A stretch of DNA of 7,462 bases from Microcoleaceae cyanobacterium UBA9251 (GCA_003542015.1 DPLL01000075.1:2357-9818), one strand, 5' to 3'. Shown: positions 1 to 5,682, counted from the first letter of the stretch. The notes: a model not told the origin generated them from the letters alone. Made by a program: numbers and translations.

Positions 1-172
1 CTTGTGCATGATCGTTCGATCGGTCACTCAAGCCTGTCTCTCAATATTCGGAACTTACCCAACAGCATGGTGAAGCGCGATCGCTACAAAACAAATTTGT
101 CAGAGCGAGGAATTTTAGAGATAACTCAAGCAATTAACAGGAGCGCTTGTGACAGTTGCGTAAGTAATATAT
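1..172. other. 5' leader region of the phosphopantetheinyl transferase gene
   Basis: No recognisable gene is present in this stretch. It carries a HIP1 octamer (GCGATCGC, 77-84). One + strand frame stays open from base 1 to a TGA at 178-180, but its translation does not resemble any family I know and I see no start context for it. The leader does hold a good Shine-Dalgarno sequence (AGGAG, 139-143) that is 29 bases from the ATG at 173, too far to serve that start. It serves a GTG mini-ORF instead, listed separately. Confidence 0.5.
139..163 (+). promoter_or_regulatory. Shine-Dalgarno plus 4-codon mini-ORF (GTG ... TAA) before the PPTase gene
   Basis: AGGAG at 139-143 is followed after 5 bases by GTG at 149, giving the tiny reading frame M-T-V-A-stop (TAA at 161-163). 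It is in the same frame as the downstream ATG at 173, and only nine bases separate the stop from that ATG. The ATG itself has no visible ribosome binding site of its own. Two readings fit. The mini-ORF may be a leader peptide that lets ribosomes reinitiate on the downstream gene. Alternatively, GTG 149 may be the ancestral start of the transferase and TAA 161 a nonsense change, with ATG 173 now used. The sequence alone does not decide between them. Confidence 0.4.
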
Positions 173-940
173 ATGATTGATCCTCTTAATTCGTGGAATT
201 CTCCACCGAAAGACCTGAAATTGGAGAGCAACGAAATTCATGTTTGGCGCGTCTTTTTGGCTCAAACAGTATCTTGCTTGCAAAGTTTACAACAGACTCT
301 CTCTACCGACGAACGGACAAAGGCGGAGCGTTTTTACTTTCAAAAAGACCGATCTCAATCTATTGTTAGTCGCGGTGCGCTGAGAGCAATTCTGAGCCGC
401 TATCTGGACCTAGATCCCAGCACTCTGCGCTTTGGCTACAACCCCTACGGAAAACCTTCTTTAATTGCAGAACAAGGTGGAGATACGCTTCGTTTCAATT
501 TGTCTCACTCTCACGGACTTGCTTTAATTGCTATTACCAAAAATCGAAATATTGGCATCGATCTTGAAAGCATACGCACCGATTTTCCTTGCCAGCAGAT
601 TGCTGAAAGTTTTTTTTCACCCTTAGAGAATGCTGTACTGCGATCGCTCCCCCTACATCTCCAACACAAGGCTTTTTTCACCTGCTGGACTCGCAAAGAA
701 GCCTATATCAAAGCAGTCGGGAAAGGACTTTCTATTCCCCTGGATAGGTTTGATGTCACCCTGGCTCCGGGAGAACCAGCAGCGCTGTTAAATTTTCAAG
801 AAAACCCCCAAGAAGTATCCAGGTGGTCTCTCTTTGAATTAATCCCAGGTTCTGAGCTGGTAGCAACTCTTGCCCTTGAGGGATCACGCTGCCAACTTCT
901 CTGCTGGCAGTGGCAATATTCCTCTCTGGCTAATCCCTAA
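173..940 (+). CDS. 4'-phosphopantetheinyl transferase, Sfp/HetI/Gsp type
   Basis: This enzyme moves the 4'-phosphopantetheine arm of coenzyme A onto a conserved serine of carrier proteins. In cyanobacteria one Sfp-like enzyme usually serves fatty-acid ACP and the carrier domains of polyketide and peptide synthetases. The 255-residue length fits the Sfp class rather than the short AcpS class. Visible motifs in order are YGKP (92-95), FNLSHSHG (108-115), GIDLE (128-132, with the Mg-binding acidic residues D130 and E132), a PLE stretch near E152, and WTRKEAYIKAVGKGL (172-186), which contains the family's WxxKEA signature (E176, K180). The start at 173 is the only ATG possible, since an in-frame TAA lies at 161. 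It has no adjacent Shine-Dalgarno. No synthase gene lies nearby, so its carrier-protein partners cannot be told from context. The family call is firm. HetI-like versus general housekeeping role is open. Confidence 0.94.
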   Translation: MIDPLNSWNSPPKDLKLESNEIHVWRVFLAQTVSCLQSLQQTLSTDERTKAERFYFQKDRSQSIVSRGALRAILSRYLDLDPSTLRFGYNPYGKPSLIAEQGGDTLRFNLSHSHGLALIAITKNRNIGIDLESIRTDFPCQQIAESFFSPLENAVLRSLPLHLQHKAFFTCWTRKEAYIKAVGKGLSIPLDRFDVTLAPGEPAALLNFQENPQEVSRWSLFELIPGSELVATLALEGSRCQLLCWQWQYSSLANP

Positions 941-1282
941 TAGCTAGTTGACACCGGGGGAGATTCTCATGCCTCGCCTGACCTTTTTACGCAGACTTGG
1001 GCAACAATCTTGACACTCTCAGCTCTTTGACTGAGATTCTTGAAGAGACCAGAATCTGAGCTTCAAAGGCCTTGTCAAGGTGCCTCCTTACGCTCAAAAC
1101 AACATCTACGAGAGGTATTGCTGCGCTTACTTGCTTGAAAAATGCTTTCCGAGTCCATCAAATTCAATGTTGTTACGCTCTGTATTTTGCCGCTTGTTTA
1201 CCCAGGCTAAAGTCATGCCGATCCGAGATAAATCAGGGGTTGCTCCTTAACAAAACACTTCTTAGCGTAGAGGGTTATTCCT
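941..1282. other. Gene-free stretch, apparently decayed DNA
   Basis: About 340 bases between the transferase stop and the intron relic. A 71-codon + frame (1072-1287) and an open minus frame without a start (about 1145 down to 980) exist, but neither translation shows a family I recognise and neither has a convincing ribosome site. I see no clear T-tailed terminator after the transferase gene. Given the intron relic and the broken gene just beyond it, this is most simply old, eroded sequence, possibly the 3' flank in which the intron once sat. Confidence 0.4.
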
Positions 1283-1385
1283 GTTAGAAAGTCTAGGGCT
1301 GGGTGTCCCCCACCACCTCTCATTCAAAACCGTGGCGACTTTCATCGCACCAGGCTCCTGAGCGATATAATCCTTGTCATGGATA
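1283..1385 (-). ncRNA. Degenerate group II intron 3' end (domains V and VI), relic
   Basis: On the minus strand the bases from 1357 down to 1325 read GAGCCTGGTGCGATGAAAG, followed by TCGC and a GGTTTTG end. That is the domain V hairpin layout: GAGCC opening, GCGAT / GTCGC upper helix closed by a GAAA tetraloop, and a GGTTT closing arm. The lower helix is imperfect, because the 3' arm is about three bases short and its distal pairs do not form. The following G- and C-rich arms (1324 down to about 1290) and the ending TTTCTAAC near 1283 fit domain VI with its 3' splice end. No reverse transcriptase/maturase reading frame lies upstream on that strand (1385-1500), so this is a truncated, probably inactive remnant. 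Boundaries are approximate. Confidence 0.6.
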
Positions 1386-1507
1386 CAGTATTATAGAGAT
1401 GATAAATCTTATTTCTACCGCTCAACAGATATCTTTTCACCCCTAGAACCCACCCTCAAATCTCACCATTCAATCAGAATTAATTGGGGAAATAATTAGG
1501 AATTACA
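1386..1507. other. Short unassigned spacer
   Basis: AT-rich sequence between the intron domain V relic and the heptamer repeat cluster. It is where the 5' part of the intron would lie if it were intact. I see no maturase-like codons, no open frame of note and no recognisable intron domain I motif here. Confidence 0.35.
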
Positions 1508-1580
1508 AATTACGAATTACGAGTTTTGAATGAGTAATTCGTAATTCTCAATTCGTAATTCGTAATTCTCAATTCGTAAT
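1508..1580. repeat. Heptamer short tandem repeat cluster (GTAATTC / TCAATTC) with a 13-bp hairpin
   Basis: From 1534 to 1580 the sequence is built of heptamers: GTAATTC, GTAATTC, TCAATTC, then the same three again, then GTAAT. This makes two exact copies of a 21-base unit. Just before it, AATTACGAATTAC (1508-1520) is the exact reverse complement of 1534-1546, with a 13-base loop, so the RNA or DNA could form a strong hairpin. Such heptameric STRR elements are known from filamentous cyanobacteria. The right end of the repeat coincides with the point where the radical SAM fragment on the minus strand stops matching its family. Confidence 0.85.
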
Positions 1581-1660
1581 CAGAACCAGAGCGATCGCCC
1601 AAAGCGCCAGGATTGCACAGCACCGTAAACAGAAGTGAAGGGTTTAGTGGCAGTAGACAT
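1580..1660 (-). pseudogene. Truncated 5' fragment of a COG0731-like radical SAM gene
   Basis: Beginning with ATG at 1660 on the minus strand, the short frame contains SVYGAVQSWRFGRSL and then ends in W-F-stop (TGA at 1580-1582), 26 codons in all. From memory of the family, this resembles the extreme N-terminus of COG0731-type radical SAM proteins, where (V/I)YGPVxSWRxGRSLG(I/V)DP precedes the cysteine motif CxxxCxxC. Here the match breaks after GRSL, exactly where the heptamer repeats begin. No cysteine motif follows on that strand. The start lies 22 bases after the desC stop, so it looks like a former operon partner of desC whose body was lost. A weak GGAG lies 14 bases upstream. The assignment rests on a short motif. 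Confidence 0.55.
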
Positions 1661-1682
1661 CGCTTCAGGTCGATCTCCAATT

Positions 1683-2531
1683 TTATGAAGGTGTAGCATT
1701 TTGAGTTGGTGGCATCACCACTTTTCGGGCGATACCCAATTTTTTTAACAGCCAAATTGCCCACCAGGTCGGATCGTACTCCCACCAGCGCCAGCCTGCT
1801 TTGGCAACGTTAGGATGGGCGTGGTGGTTATTGTGCCAACCTTCGCCATAGGTGAGAATGGCTGCCCACCAAAGATTGCGGGAGTTGTCGTTTGTGTCAA
1901 AGGTACGGTATCCCCACAGGTGAGTGACCGAGTTGATAAACCAGGTGCTATGCCAGAGTAAAACAGATCGGACAAACATACCCCAGATCACAAACGACCA
2001 TCCCCCCAGTGCATACAGCAGCAGCCCCAAGGGGATTTGCAGCAGCAAAAAGTTGCGATTCAGCCAGCAATAAAATGGATCGCGTGTCAGGTCAGGGGCA
2101 AACCGCTGGTACTGTTCAAAGTCGAAGAATTCTGAATGGGGGTAGAAAATCCACAGCATATGGCTCCACCAGAACCCCCGACGGGCAGAGTAGGGATCTC
2201 GATCGATATCCTCGGTATGGGCGTGGTGTAGCCGATGACCCGCCACCCAGAAAATAGGTCCTCCTTGTAGAGCAAAGGTACCGATCAGGGCGATCGTATA
2301 TTCCAGCCATTTAGGAACCTGAAAACTGCGATGGCTCAATAGGCGGTGATAGCCTAAACAAATGCCAATGCTGCCAAATAACCAGTGCAAAAAGAGGGTC
2401 ATACCCACGGCTGACCAGGAGAAGAACCAGGGGGCTAAGAGCGCGAGGGCATGAATAGTCGTGAAAAAGCAGACCGCAGTCCAATCCAACGGATATCGAG
2501 TCGGAGTTGTTGGCAACAGTTTAGCGGTCAT
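1683..2531 (-). CDS. desC: Delta-9 acyl-lipid (stearoyl-type) fatty acid desaturase
   Basis: This integral membrane di-iron enzyme puts the first double bond at C9 of lipid-bound acyl chains, using ferredoxin as electron donor in cyanobacteria. It acts in thylakoid and plasma membranes and adjusts their fluidity. All three histidine boxes are present in the 282-residue product: HRLLSH (H62-H67), HRLHH (H99, H102, H103) and HNNHH (H233, H236, H237), plus the extra ligand-type histidine in THLWG (H204). Hydrophobic spans lie at about 27-61, 75-98 and 161-202, as expected for the two hairpin pairs. The length is normal. The ATG at 2531 has GAGG six bases upstream (2538-2541). Desaturase genes of this kind are often cold-induced, but no cold box is evident here. 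Downstream is the radical SAM stub, and upstream are the inverted repeat and the HAD gene. Confidence 0.95.
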   Translation of the reverse strand: MTAKLLPTTPTRYPLDWTAVCFFTTIHALALLAPWFFSWSAVGMTLFLHWLFGSIGICLGYHRLLSHRSFQVPKWLEYTIALIGTFALQGGPIFWVAGHRLHHAHTEDIDRDPYSARRGFWWSHMLWIFYPHSEFFDFEQYQRFAPDLTRDPFYCWLNRNFLLLQIPLGLLLYALGGWSFVIWGMFVRSVLLWHSTWFINSVTHLWGYRTFDTNDNSRNLWWAAILTYGEGWHNNHHAHPNVAKAGWRWWEYDPTWWAIWLLKKLGIARKVVMPPTQNATPS

Positions 2532-2537
2532 TAATTA

Positions 2538-2597
2538 CCTCACAAAACAAAAGTTTGGGAATAAACATTAGAAAAAGCAATCGCAGTTACCAGTCAA
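2538..2597 (-). promoter_or_regulatory. Candidate desC promoter and ribosome binding site
   Basis: Reading the minus strand, TTGACT (2597-2592) and TCTAAT (2572-2567) each match five of six bases of the -35 and -10 consensus, with a 19-base spacer at the long end of the usable range. A start near 2560 would leave a leader of about 29 bases, which includes the GAGG ribosome site at 2541-2538, six bases before the ATG. The ribosome site is convincing. The promoter is a by-eye proposal. Confidence 0.4.
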
Positions 2598-2633
2598 ATA
2601 AATGCGCCCATCTGGATGAATTAGGACTTACTC

Positions 2634-2702
2634 AAAAAACCCGGTTTCTCCGAAAATTCGTGCATTTCTACGAGAGATATTGACGCAGAAACCGGGTTTT
2701 TT
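2634..2702. terminator. 16-bp perfect inverted repeat with A/T flanks (two-way terminator or small palindromic element)
   Basis: AAAAAACCCGGTTTCT (2634-2649) and AGAAACCGGGTTTTTT (2687-2702) are exact reverse complements with a 37-base spacer. Each transcript strand would give a stem ending in six U. On the minus strand this lies about 110 bases after the HAD stop and about 100 bases before the desC start, so it could end HAD transcription and insulate desC. The long loop is unusual for an intrinsic terminator. As I recall, the arm sequence (GAAACCGGGTTT) recurs in Oscillatoriales genomes, so it may instead be a mobile palindromic repeat. Confidence 0.6.
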
Positions 2703-2728
2703 GGCCCGCGTGCGTCCAGGACTGTAAT

Positions 2729-2782
2729 GTTATTGGTTATTAGCAGCCCCAAGGGAGTAACAAATAACAAATAACAAATAAC
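2729..2782. repeat. AACAAAT heptamer tandem repeat with an inverted partner
   Basis: Three exact copies of AACAAAT followed by AAC fill 2759-2782. Upstream, GTTATTGGTTATT (2729-2741) is the reverse complement of AATAACAAATAAC with one mismatch, so a 12-of-13 bp hairpin is possible. It lies just after the HAD stop in the direction of HAD transcription. This is another cyanobacterial STRR-type element and is non-coding. Confidence 0.7.
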
Positions 2783-2811
2783 CCATCACAAATGACTAAG
2801 TAACATCAGCA

Positions 2812-3600
2812 TTACTCTGGGAGCCAATCGGCGAAATCTGCCGAAAACTGCGATAGAGAAAGCAATTGAACTGGTGGATTTTGAGCTACTGATTCCCGTT
2901 CAGCCAAAGTATTATACCCCCAATCAGCCAAAAATAACCTCACCTCAGATAAATCCGGTTGCTGTTTAACTGACAACAAAGTTTTCAACCTGTCTTCCAC
3001 AAACCAAATAGTCGAATTCTTGCCAGCAGCCGTCATAAATTCCCGCAAAATTTGGTGTTTTGGCTTGTTGTATTCCTTCCCAAAAATTAACTCGGATGGC
3101 ATTGTTACACCTGCTAGCTGCAAAAGTTCGCGCACAAAACGACCTTCCTTGGTAGTGACGATCGCAATTTTTACTCCTCTCCCCTGCAAGTTCTGCAAAC
3201 TTTCGGCCACCCCTGGATAAAAACGGTGCAGAGAAAGCCATCCAGCCAAATCTTCAGCAATCCAACGATCGCGCAATCCATCTAACATAGCGCCAACTGA
3301 CGCAGCTTTCAAACCATTTTCAGTCAACAATTGTGGTACAATGTTTGGCCAATCCAGCAAAATTTGCTCTTCCGTAATTCCTGTCAGCAGTGCGCGAATC
3401 AGCAGGGGCATTTCCCAACCGGTTTCGATGGCCGGCCGCACTCGGTAAAAACTCAAAGCTAAGTCTGAATCTGGCACTGTCTTTGCCGGTTTCCAGATTT
3501 GACAATAAGTGCGCCATGCTGTTTGAAAATATTCGATTAGTCCGTCGCAAATCACGCCGTCAAAATCAAGAGCTAGAATTGTTGGAAAGTTATTAGTCAT
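2812..3600 (-). CDS. HAD-superfamily hydrolase (phosphatase-like)
   Basis: A cytoplasmic phosphatase-like protein of the haloacid dehalogenase superfamily, whose members use an aspartate nucleophile to cleave phosphate esters. The 262-residue product shows motif I as LDFDGVICDG (D12 nucleophile, D14 acid/base), motif II as VTT (T149/T150) after a hydrophobic strand, a motif III lysine in NKPKHQIL (K179 or K181), and motif IV as FVEDR (E202, D203). An alpha-helical cap lies between motifs I and II (about 20-125). The substrate cannot be read from the sequence; phosphoglycolate phosphatase-like is the nearest general description. The ATG at 3600 places motif I eleven residues in, as is usual. 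No Shine-Dalgarno is visible. Immediately upstream are five copies of a 14-mer repeat. The gene follows the DUF928 pair on the same strand, 101 bases after the last stop. Confidence 0.88.
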   Translation of the reverse strand: MTNNFPTILALDFDGVICDGLIEYFQTAWRTYCQIWKPAKTVPDSDLALSFYRVRPAIETGWEMPLLIRALLTGITEEQILLDWPNIVPQLLTENGLKAASVGAMLDGLRDRWIAEDLAGWLSLHRFYPGVAESLQNLQGRGVKIAIVTTKEGRFVRELLQLAGVTMPSELIFGKEYNKPKHQILREFMTAAGKNSTIWFVEDRLKTLLSVKQQPDLSEVRLFLADWGYNTLAERESVAQNPPVQLLSLSQFSADFADWLPE

Positions 3601-3618
3601 TGGTAAGTTGGCGGTACG

Positions 3619-3690
3619 TCTGTTTTCTGTTGTCTGTTTTCTGTTGTCTGTTTTCTGTTGTCTGTTTTCTGTTGTCTGTTTTCTGTTGTC
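3619..3690. repeat. Five exact copies of a 14-base tandem repeat (TCTGTTTTCTGTTG)
   Basis: Five perfect head-to-tail copies occupy 3619-3688, with two more bases of a sixth. On the minus strand the unit reads CAACAGA-AAACAGA, that is two related heptamers. It fills most of the 101-base spacer between the second DUF928 gene and the HAD gene, ending 18 bases before the HAD start codon, so it would be transcribed as HAD leader RNA. Perfect copy identity suggests recent expansion or gene conversion. This is STRR-type, not CRISPR, since there are no spacers. Confidence 0.93.
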
Positions 3691-3701
3691 AGGAGTGATT
3701 A

Positions 3702-4475
3702 TTAGAAAGATTGAACCAGGGGTTGATTAGCAATCGAATCAAGCTTTTGGGATTGTAACAATTGCGTCCACTCTGCTGTCAGTTGTGCATCATCAGGAGT
3801 TTTGCGCCGCATTTCAGCTAGAGTAGCGACAGTCTCGTACCAAATCCCATTTTTAGCATAAACACTCAGCCTAGCCATCGGGTCAGGATTTGCCAAATCA
3901 TTCTTGAGGCTGGGCTGCGTTTCTATGCGTTCTACAGAACCTGTAACAAACAAATCATTCGATCGATCTCCCATGTTCTCTCCGGTGTTCTCTCCTGGGC
4001 TACAAGCCACCGCCAGCGACCACTGATACCGCTTACCAACTTCCATAAGCTGCTTGTTACCCGCAGCAGCAGGAATGGTAACTGCAATAATCCCAGCATT
4101 GTCAACTTTGAAAGCTGTTTCGTAGACCACTTCATCTGGATCTTTTGTCTCTTTTTCTGTGATCAAACTGAATTGTACTTGTGTCCCAGCATGAGAAACG
4201 TAAGCAAAGAGTGTTGGTGACTGTGATAGTGTTAAACCAACATTACTTTCAGGTATTAAAGGAGTAATAGATAAATCAGCCGGACACTTGGGGCCTCGAT
4301 GGGTTGCCCCTTGCCGATTGCCGGGAGCAGTTACATTTGGAGGTTTGAAATTAACATTTTGACTGCTCACAATTGGCGCAGATTTTGCCGGCATCGGTGC
4401 TGACAAACTAGGGAAAATACCTACGATAGCCGATAAAGCTATCGCAAGTGCAGTAAGATGTAAAAAGCGTTTCAT
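3702..4475 (-). CDS. DUF928 family secreted protein (paralogue B)
   Basis: A 257-residue member of DUF928, a cyanobacterial family without an assigned biochemical function. It begins with a signal peptide (MKRFLHL positively charged start, hydrophobic core about 9-20, likely cleavage near residues 30-33 in PAKSA), so export across the plasma membrane is expected. Family landmarks are NFKPPNVTAPGNRQGATHRG (about 42-61), a C-P pair after it, LTPLIP-like text, EVVYETAFKVD (about 116-126), GKRYQWS, LANPDPMARLSVYAKNGIWYET in the C-terminal part, and a helical end. It differs from its upstream neighbour by an extra acidic loop, GENTGENMG, encoded by a 12-base near-duplication at 3974-3997. The start has only a weak ribosome site. 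It lies 135 bases after the paralogue and probably shares its transcription. Confidence 0.87.
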   Translation of the reverse strand: MKRFLHLTALAIALSAIVGIFPSLSAPMPAKSAPIVSSQNVNFKPPNVTAPGNRQGATHRGPKCPADLSITPLIPESNVGLTLSQSPTLFAYVSHAGTQVQFSLITEKETKDPDEVVYETAFKVDNAGIIAVTIPAAAGNKQLMEVGKRYQWSLAVACSPGENTGENMGDRSNDLFVTGSVERIETQPSLKNDLANPDPMARLSVYAKNGIWYETVATLAEMRRKTPDDAQLTAEWTQLLQSQKLDSIANQPLVQSF

Positions 4476-4523
4476 TTTTCAACTAACTTGTAGAGATTTG
4501 ATATACCCCGTCTCTATTTTGAG

Positions 4524-4543
4524 CCAGGAGTTTAAACTCCTGG
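4524..4543. repeat. 20-bp perfect palindrome CCAGGAGTTTAAACTCCTGG
   Basis: A perfect palindrome centred on TTTAAA lies in the 135-base spacer between the two DUF928 genes. It can form a 10-bp cruciform or a stem with a tiny loop. There is no T run after it on the minus strand, so it is not a normal intrinsic terminator. It may be a dispersed palindromic repeat, an RNA processing or stability site between the two cistrons, or a protein-binding site. Confidence 0.75.
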
Positions 4544-4610
4544 TGCGGCAAAAGTTGTCAATTGCAACCCTAACCAAATATCAGAACAAAGCCTGTATAG
4601 ATAGGGAGCC

Positions 4611-5348
4611 TTAAAGAGACTTAACCAGCGGTTGATCGGCGATCGACTCAAGCCCTTGAGACTCCAACAATTTCGTCCACTGGGCTGTCAACCTAGAATC
4701 CGTTGGTGTCTGGCGACGCAATTGGGCTAAAGTAGTTATAGTCTCGTACCAAATCCCATTTTTTGCGTAAACGCTCACCAATGTCATCGGGTCGGGATTT
4801 GCCAAATCCCTGTTGAGATTTGGCTGGGGTTGAATTCGTTGCACCCACCCTTTCACAACTAAATCCGCAGAGCGATCGTTCTGGTCACAAATCATCGAAA
4901 ATGACCACACGTACCGCTTGCCAACCTCAACAGATTTCGGCTTTCCTGCGGCAGGAACTTTAACTCCAACTATCCCTGGTTTGTCAATTTTAAAAGCTGT
5001 TTCGTAGACTACTTCGTCTTCATTTTCGGTTAACAAAGTAAACTCTATTTTGGCCGAAGTTTGAGGAACGTAGACAAAAAATGTGGGCGACTCTGAATTG
5101 GTTAAACCAATATTACTGACAGGTACTAAAGGAGTAATAGATAAACCCGCCGGACAAGCACCGTTACCCCGATGCGTCCCCCCTTGTCGGTTTCCCGGGG
5201 CGGTGACGTTGGGAGGCTTGAAATTAACATTCTGACTGCTCACAATTGGCTGCGATTGTGCCCGCACCGGTGCCGGCCAACTAGGAACAGTAGCTGCGAT
5301 CGCATATCCGGCAACAGAAAACGCAGCCAGATGTAGAAAACGTTTCAT
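4611..5348 (-). CDS. DUF928 family secreted protein (paralogue A)
   Basis: A 245-residue DUF928 protein, first of the tandem pair. The signal peptide is clear: MKRFLHLAAF, hydrophobic core to about residue 20, and a VRA-Q cleavage site after residue 30. The mature part shares long blocks with paralogue B: PIVSSQNVNFKPPNVTAPGN, THRG, EVVYETAFK(I)D, GKRYVWS, LANPDPM and SVYAKNGIWYET. I chose ATG 5348 over the longer frame from 5420. It places the lysine-arginine signal-peptide start at the N-terminus exactly as in paralogue B, and it has AAAGG nine bases upstream (5358-5362). Function is unknown; an extracytoplasmic partner role is an inference. The gene is divergent from the CHASE2 gene, with 334 bases between the two starts. 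Confidence 0.88.
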   Translation of the reverse strand: MKRFLHLAAFSVAGYAIAATVPSWPAPVRAQSQPIVSSQNVNFKPPNVTAPGNRQGGTHRGNGACPAGLSITPLVPVSNIGLTNSESPTFFVYVPQTSAKIEFTLLTENEDEVVYETAFKIDKPGIVGVKVPAAGKPKSVEVGKRYVWSFSMICDQNDRSADLVVKGWVQRIQPQPNLNRDLANPDPMTLVSVYAKNGIWYETITTLAQLRRQTPTDSRLTAQWTKLLESQGLESIADQPLVKSL

Positions 5349-5682
5349 TTTTTTGTACCTTTCACTATAATATTGTCTGCTACAGATTTTGTAGGCTGGC
5401 GACATATATCTTCGAACCACTAGCTTTTACGTAGATACACACTTTGAACCCTGACATATCAATAACATTAATTAATCCGATCGGCAAGTGGATTCTCGAT
5501 CCCAGAAATCTCGCTTTCGAGGTCGCCAGTATCATTGGACACACTCTCTAATTGCAAACTGTAAAATTTTGTAACAAAGTTCCGAGAATTGGAGCCTGTT
5601 CTAATATGGAGAAAGTCGAGCGCTTGGCTGAGCACTCGTCCACTGCTGTTCCAGAAATGATTCAAACTTTTATACTGGCTAT
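5349..5682. other. Divergent intergenic region between DUF928 and CHASE2 genes
   Basis: This 334-base spacer must hold the control signals for both sides. Visible items are AAAGG (5358-5362), a ribosome site for the DUF928 gene on the minus strand; a small CTCG-CTTT-CGAG stem near 5508-5522; and TATACT (5671-5676) only six bases before the CHASE2 ATG. No strong -35 box goes with TATACT, and no Shine-Dalgarno precedes the CHASE2 ATG, so leaderless expression is possible but unproven. A 95-codon minus frame here (5468-5755) runs into the CHASE2 coding sequence and looks like nothing known. Confidence 0.5.

Noticed and set aside
1..180. + strand frame open from the window start to TGA at 178, possibly the end of an upstream gene
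   Set aside because: The 59-codon translation shows no family motif or coding character, and openness of this length is not rare by chance. It would also overlap the transferase start. Sequence upstream of the window is needed to settle it.
1072..1287. 71-residue + strand frame
   Set aside because: It has no recognisable motif and no ribosome site, it overlaps the intron relic boundary, and it lies in a decayed region.
1510..1785. 91-residue minus strand frame
   Set aside because: It is a different frame across the desC end, the radical SAM fragment and the heptamer repeat. Its ELRITNY repeats are just translated repeat DNA.
3619..3690. CRISPR array
   Set aside because: The 14-base units are directly adjacent with no spacers, so this is a simple tandem repeat.
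4524..4543. Intrinsic terminator of DUF928 paralogue A
   Set aside because: The palindrome has an AT-rich centre, no usable loop and no T run on the minus strand.
5367..5372. TATTAT on the minus strand as a -10 box for DUF928 paralogue A
   Set aside because: The predicted start would fall on the ribosome binding site at 5358-5362, and no -35 box fits upstream.
5349..5420. 24-residue N-terminal extension of DUF928 paralogue A from ATG 5420
   Set aside because: It would put a signal peptide internally. The ATG at 5348 has AAAGG at nine bases and matches the paralogue's start.
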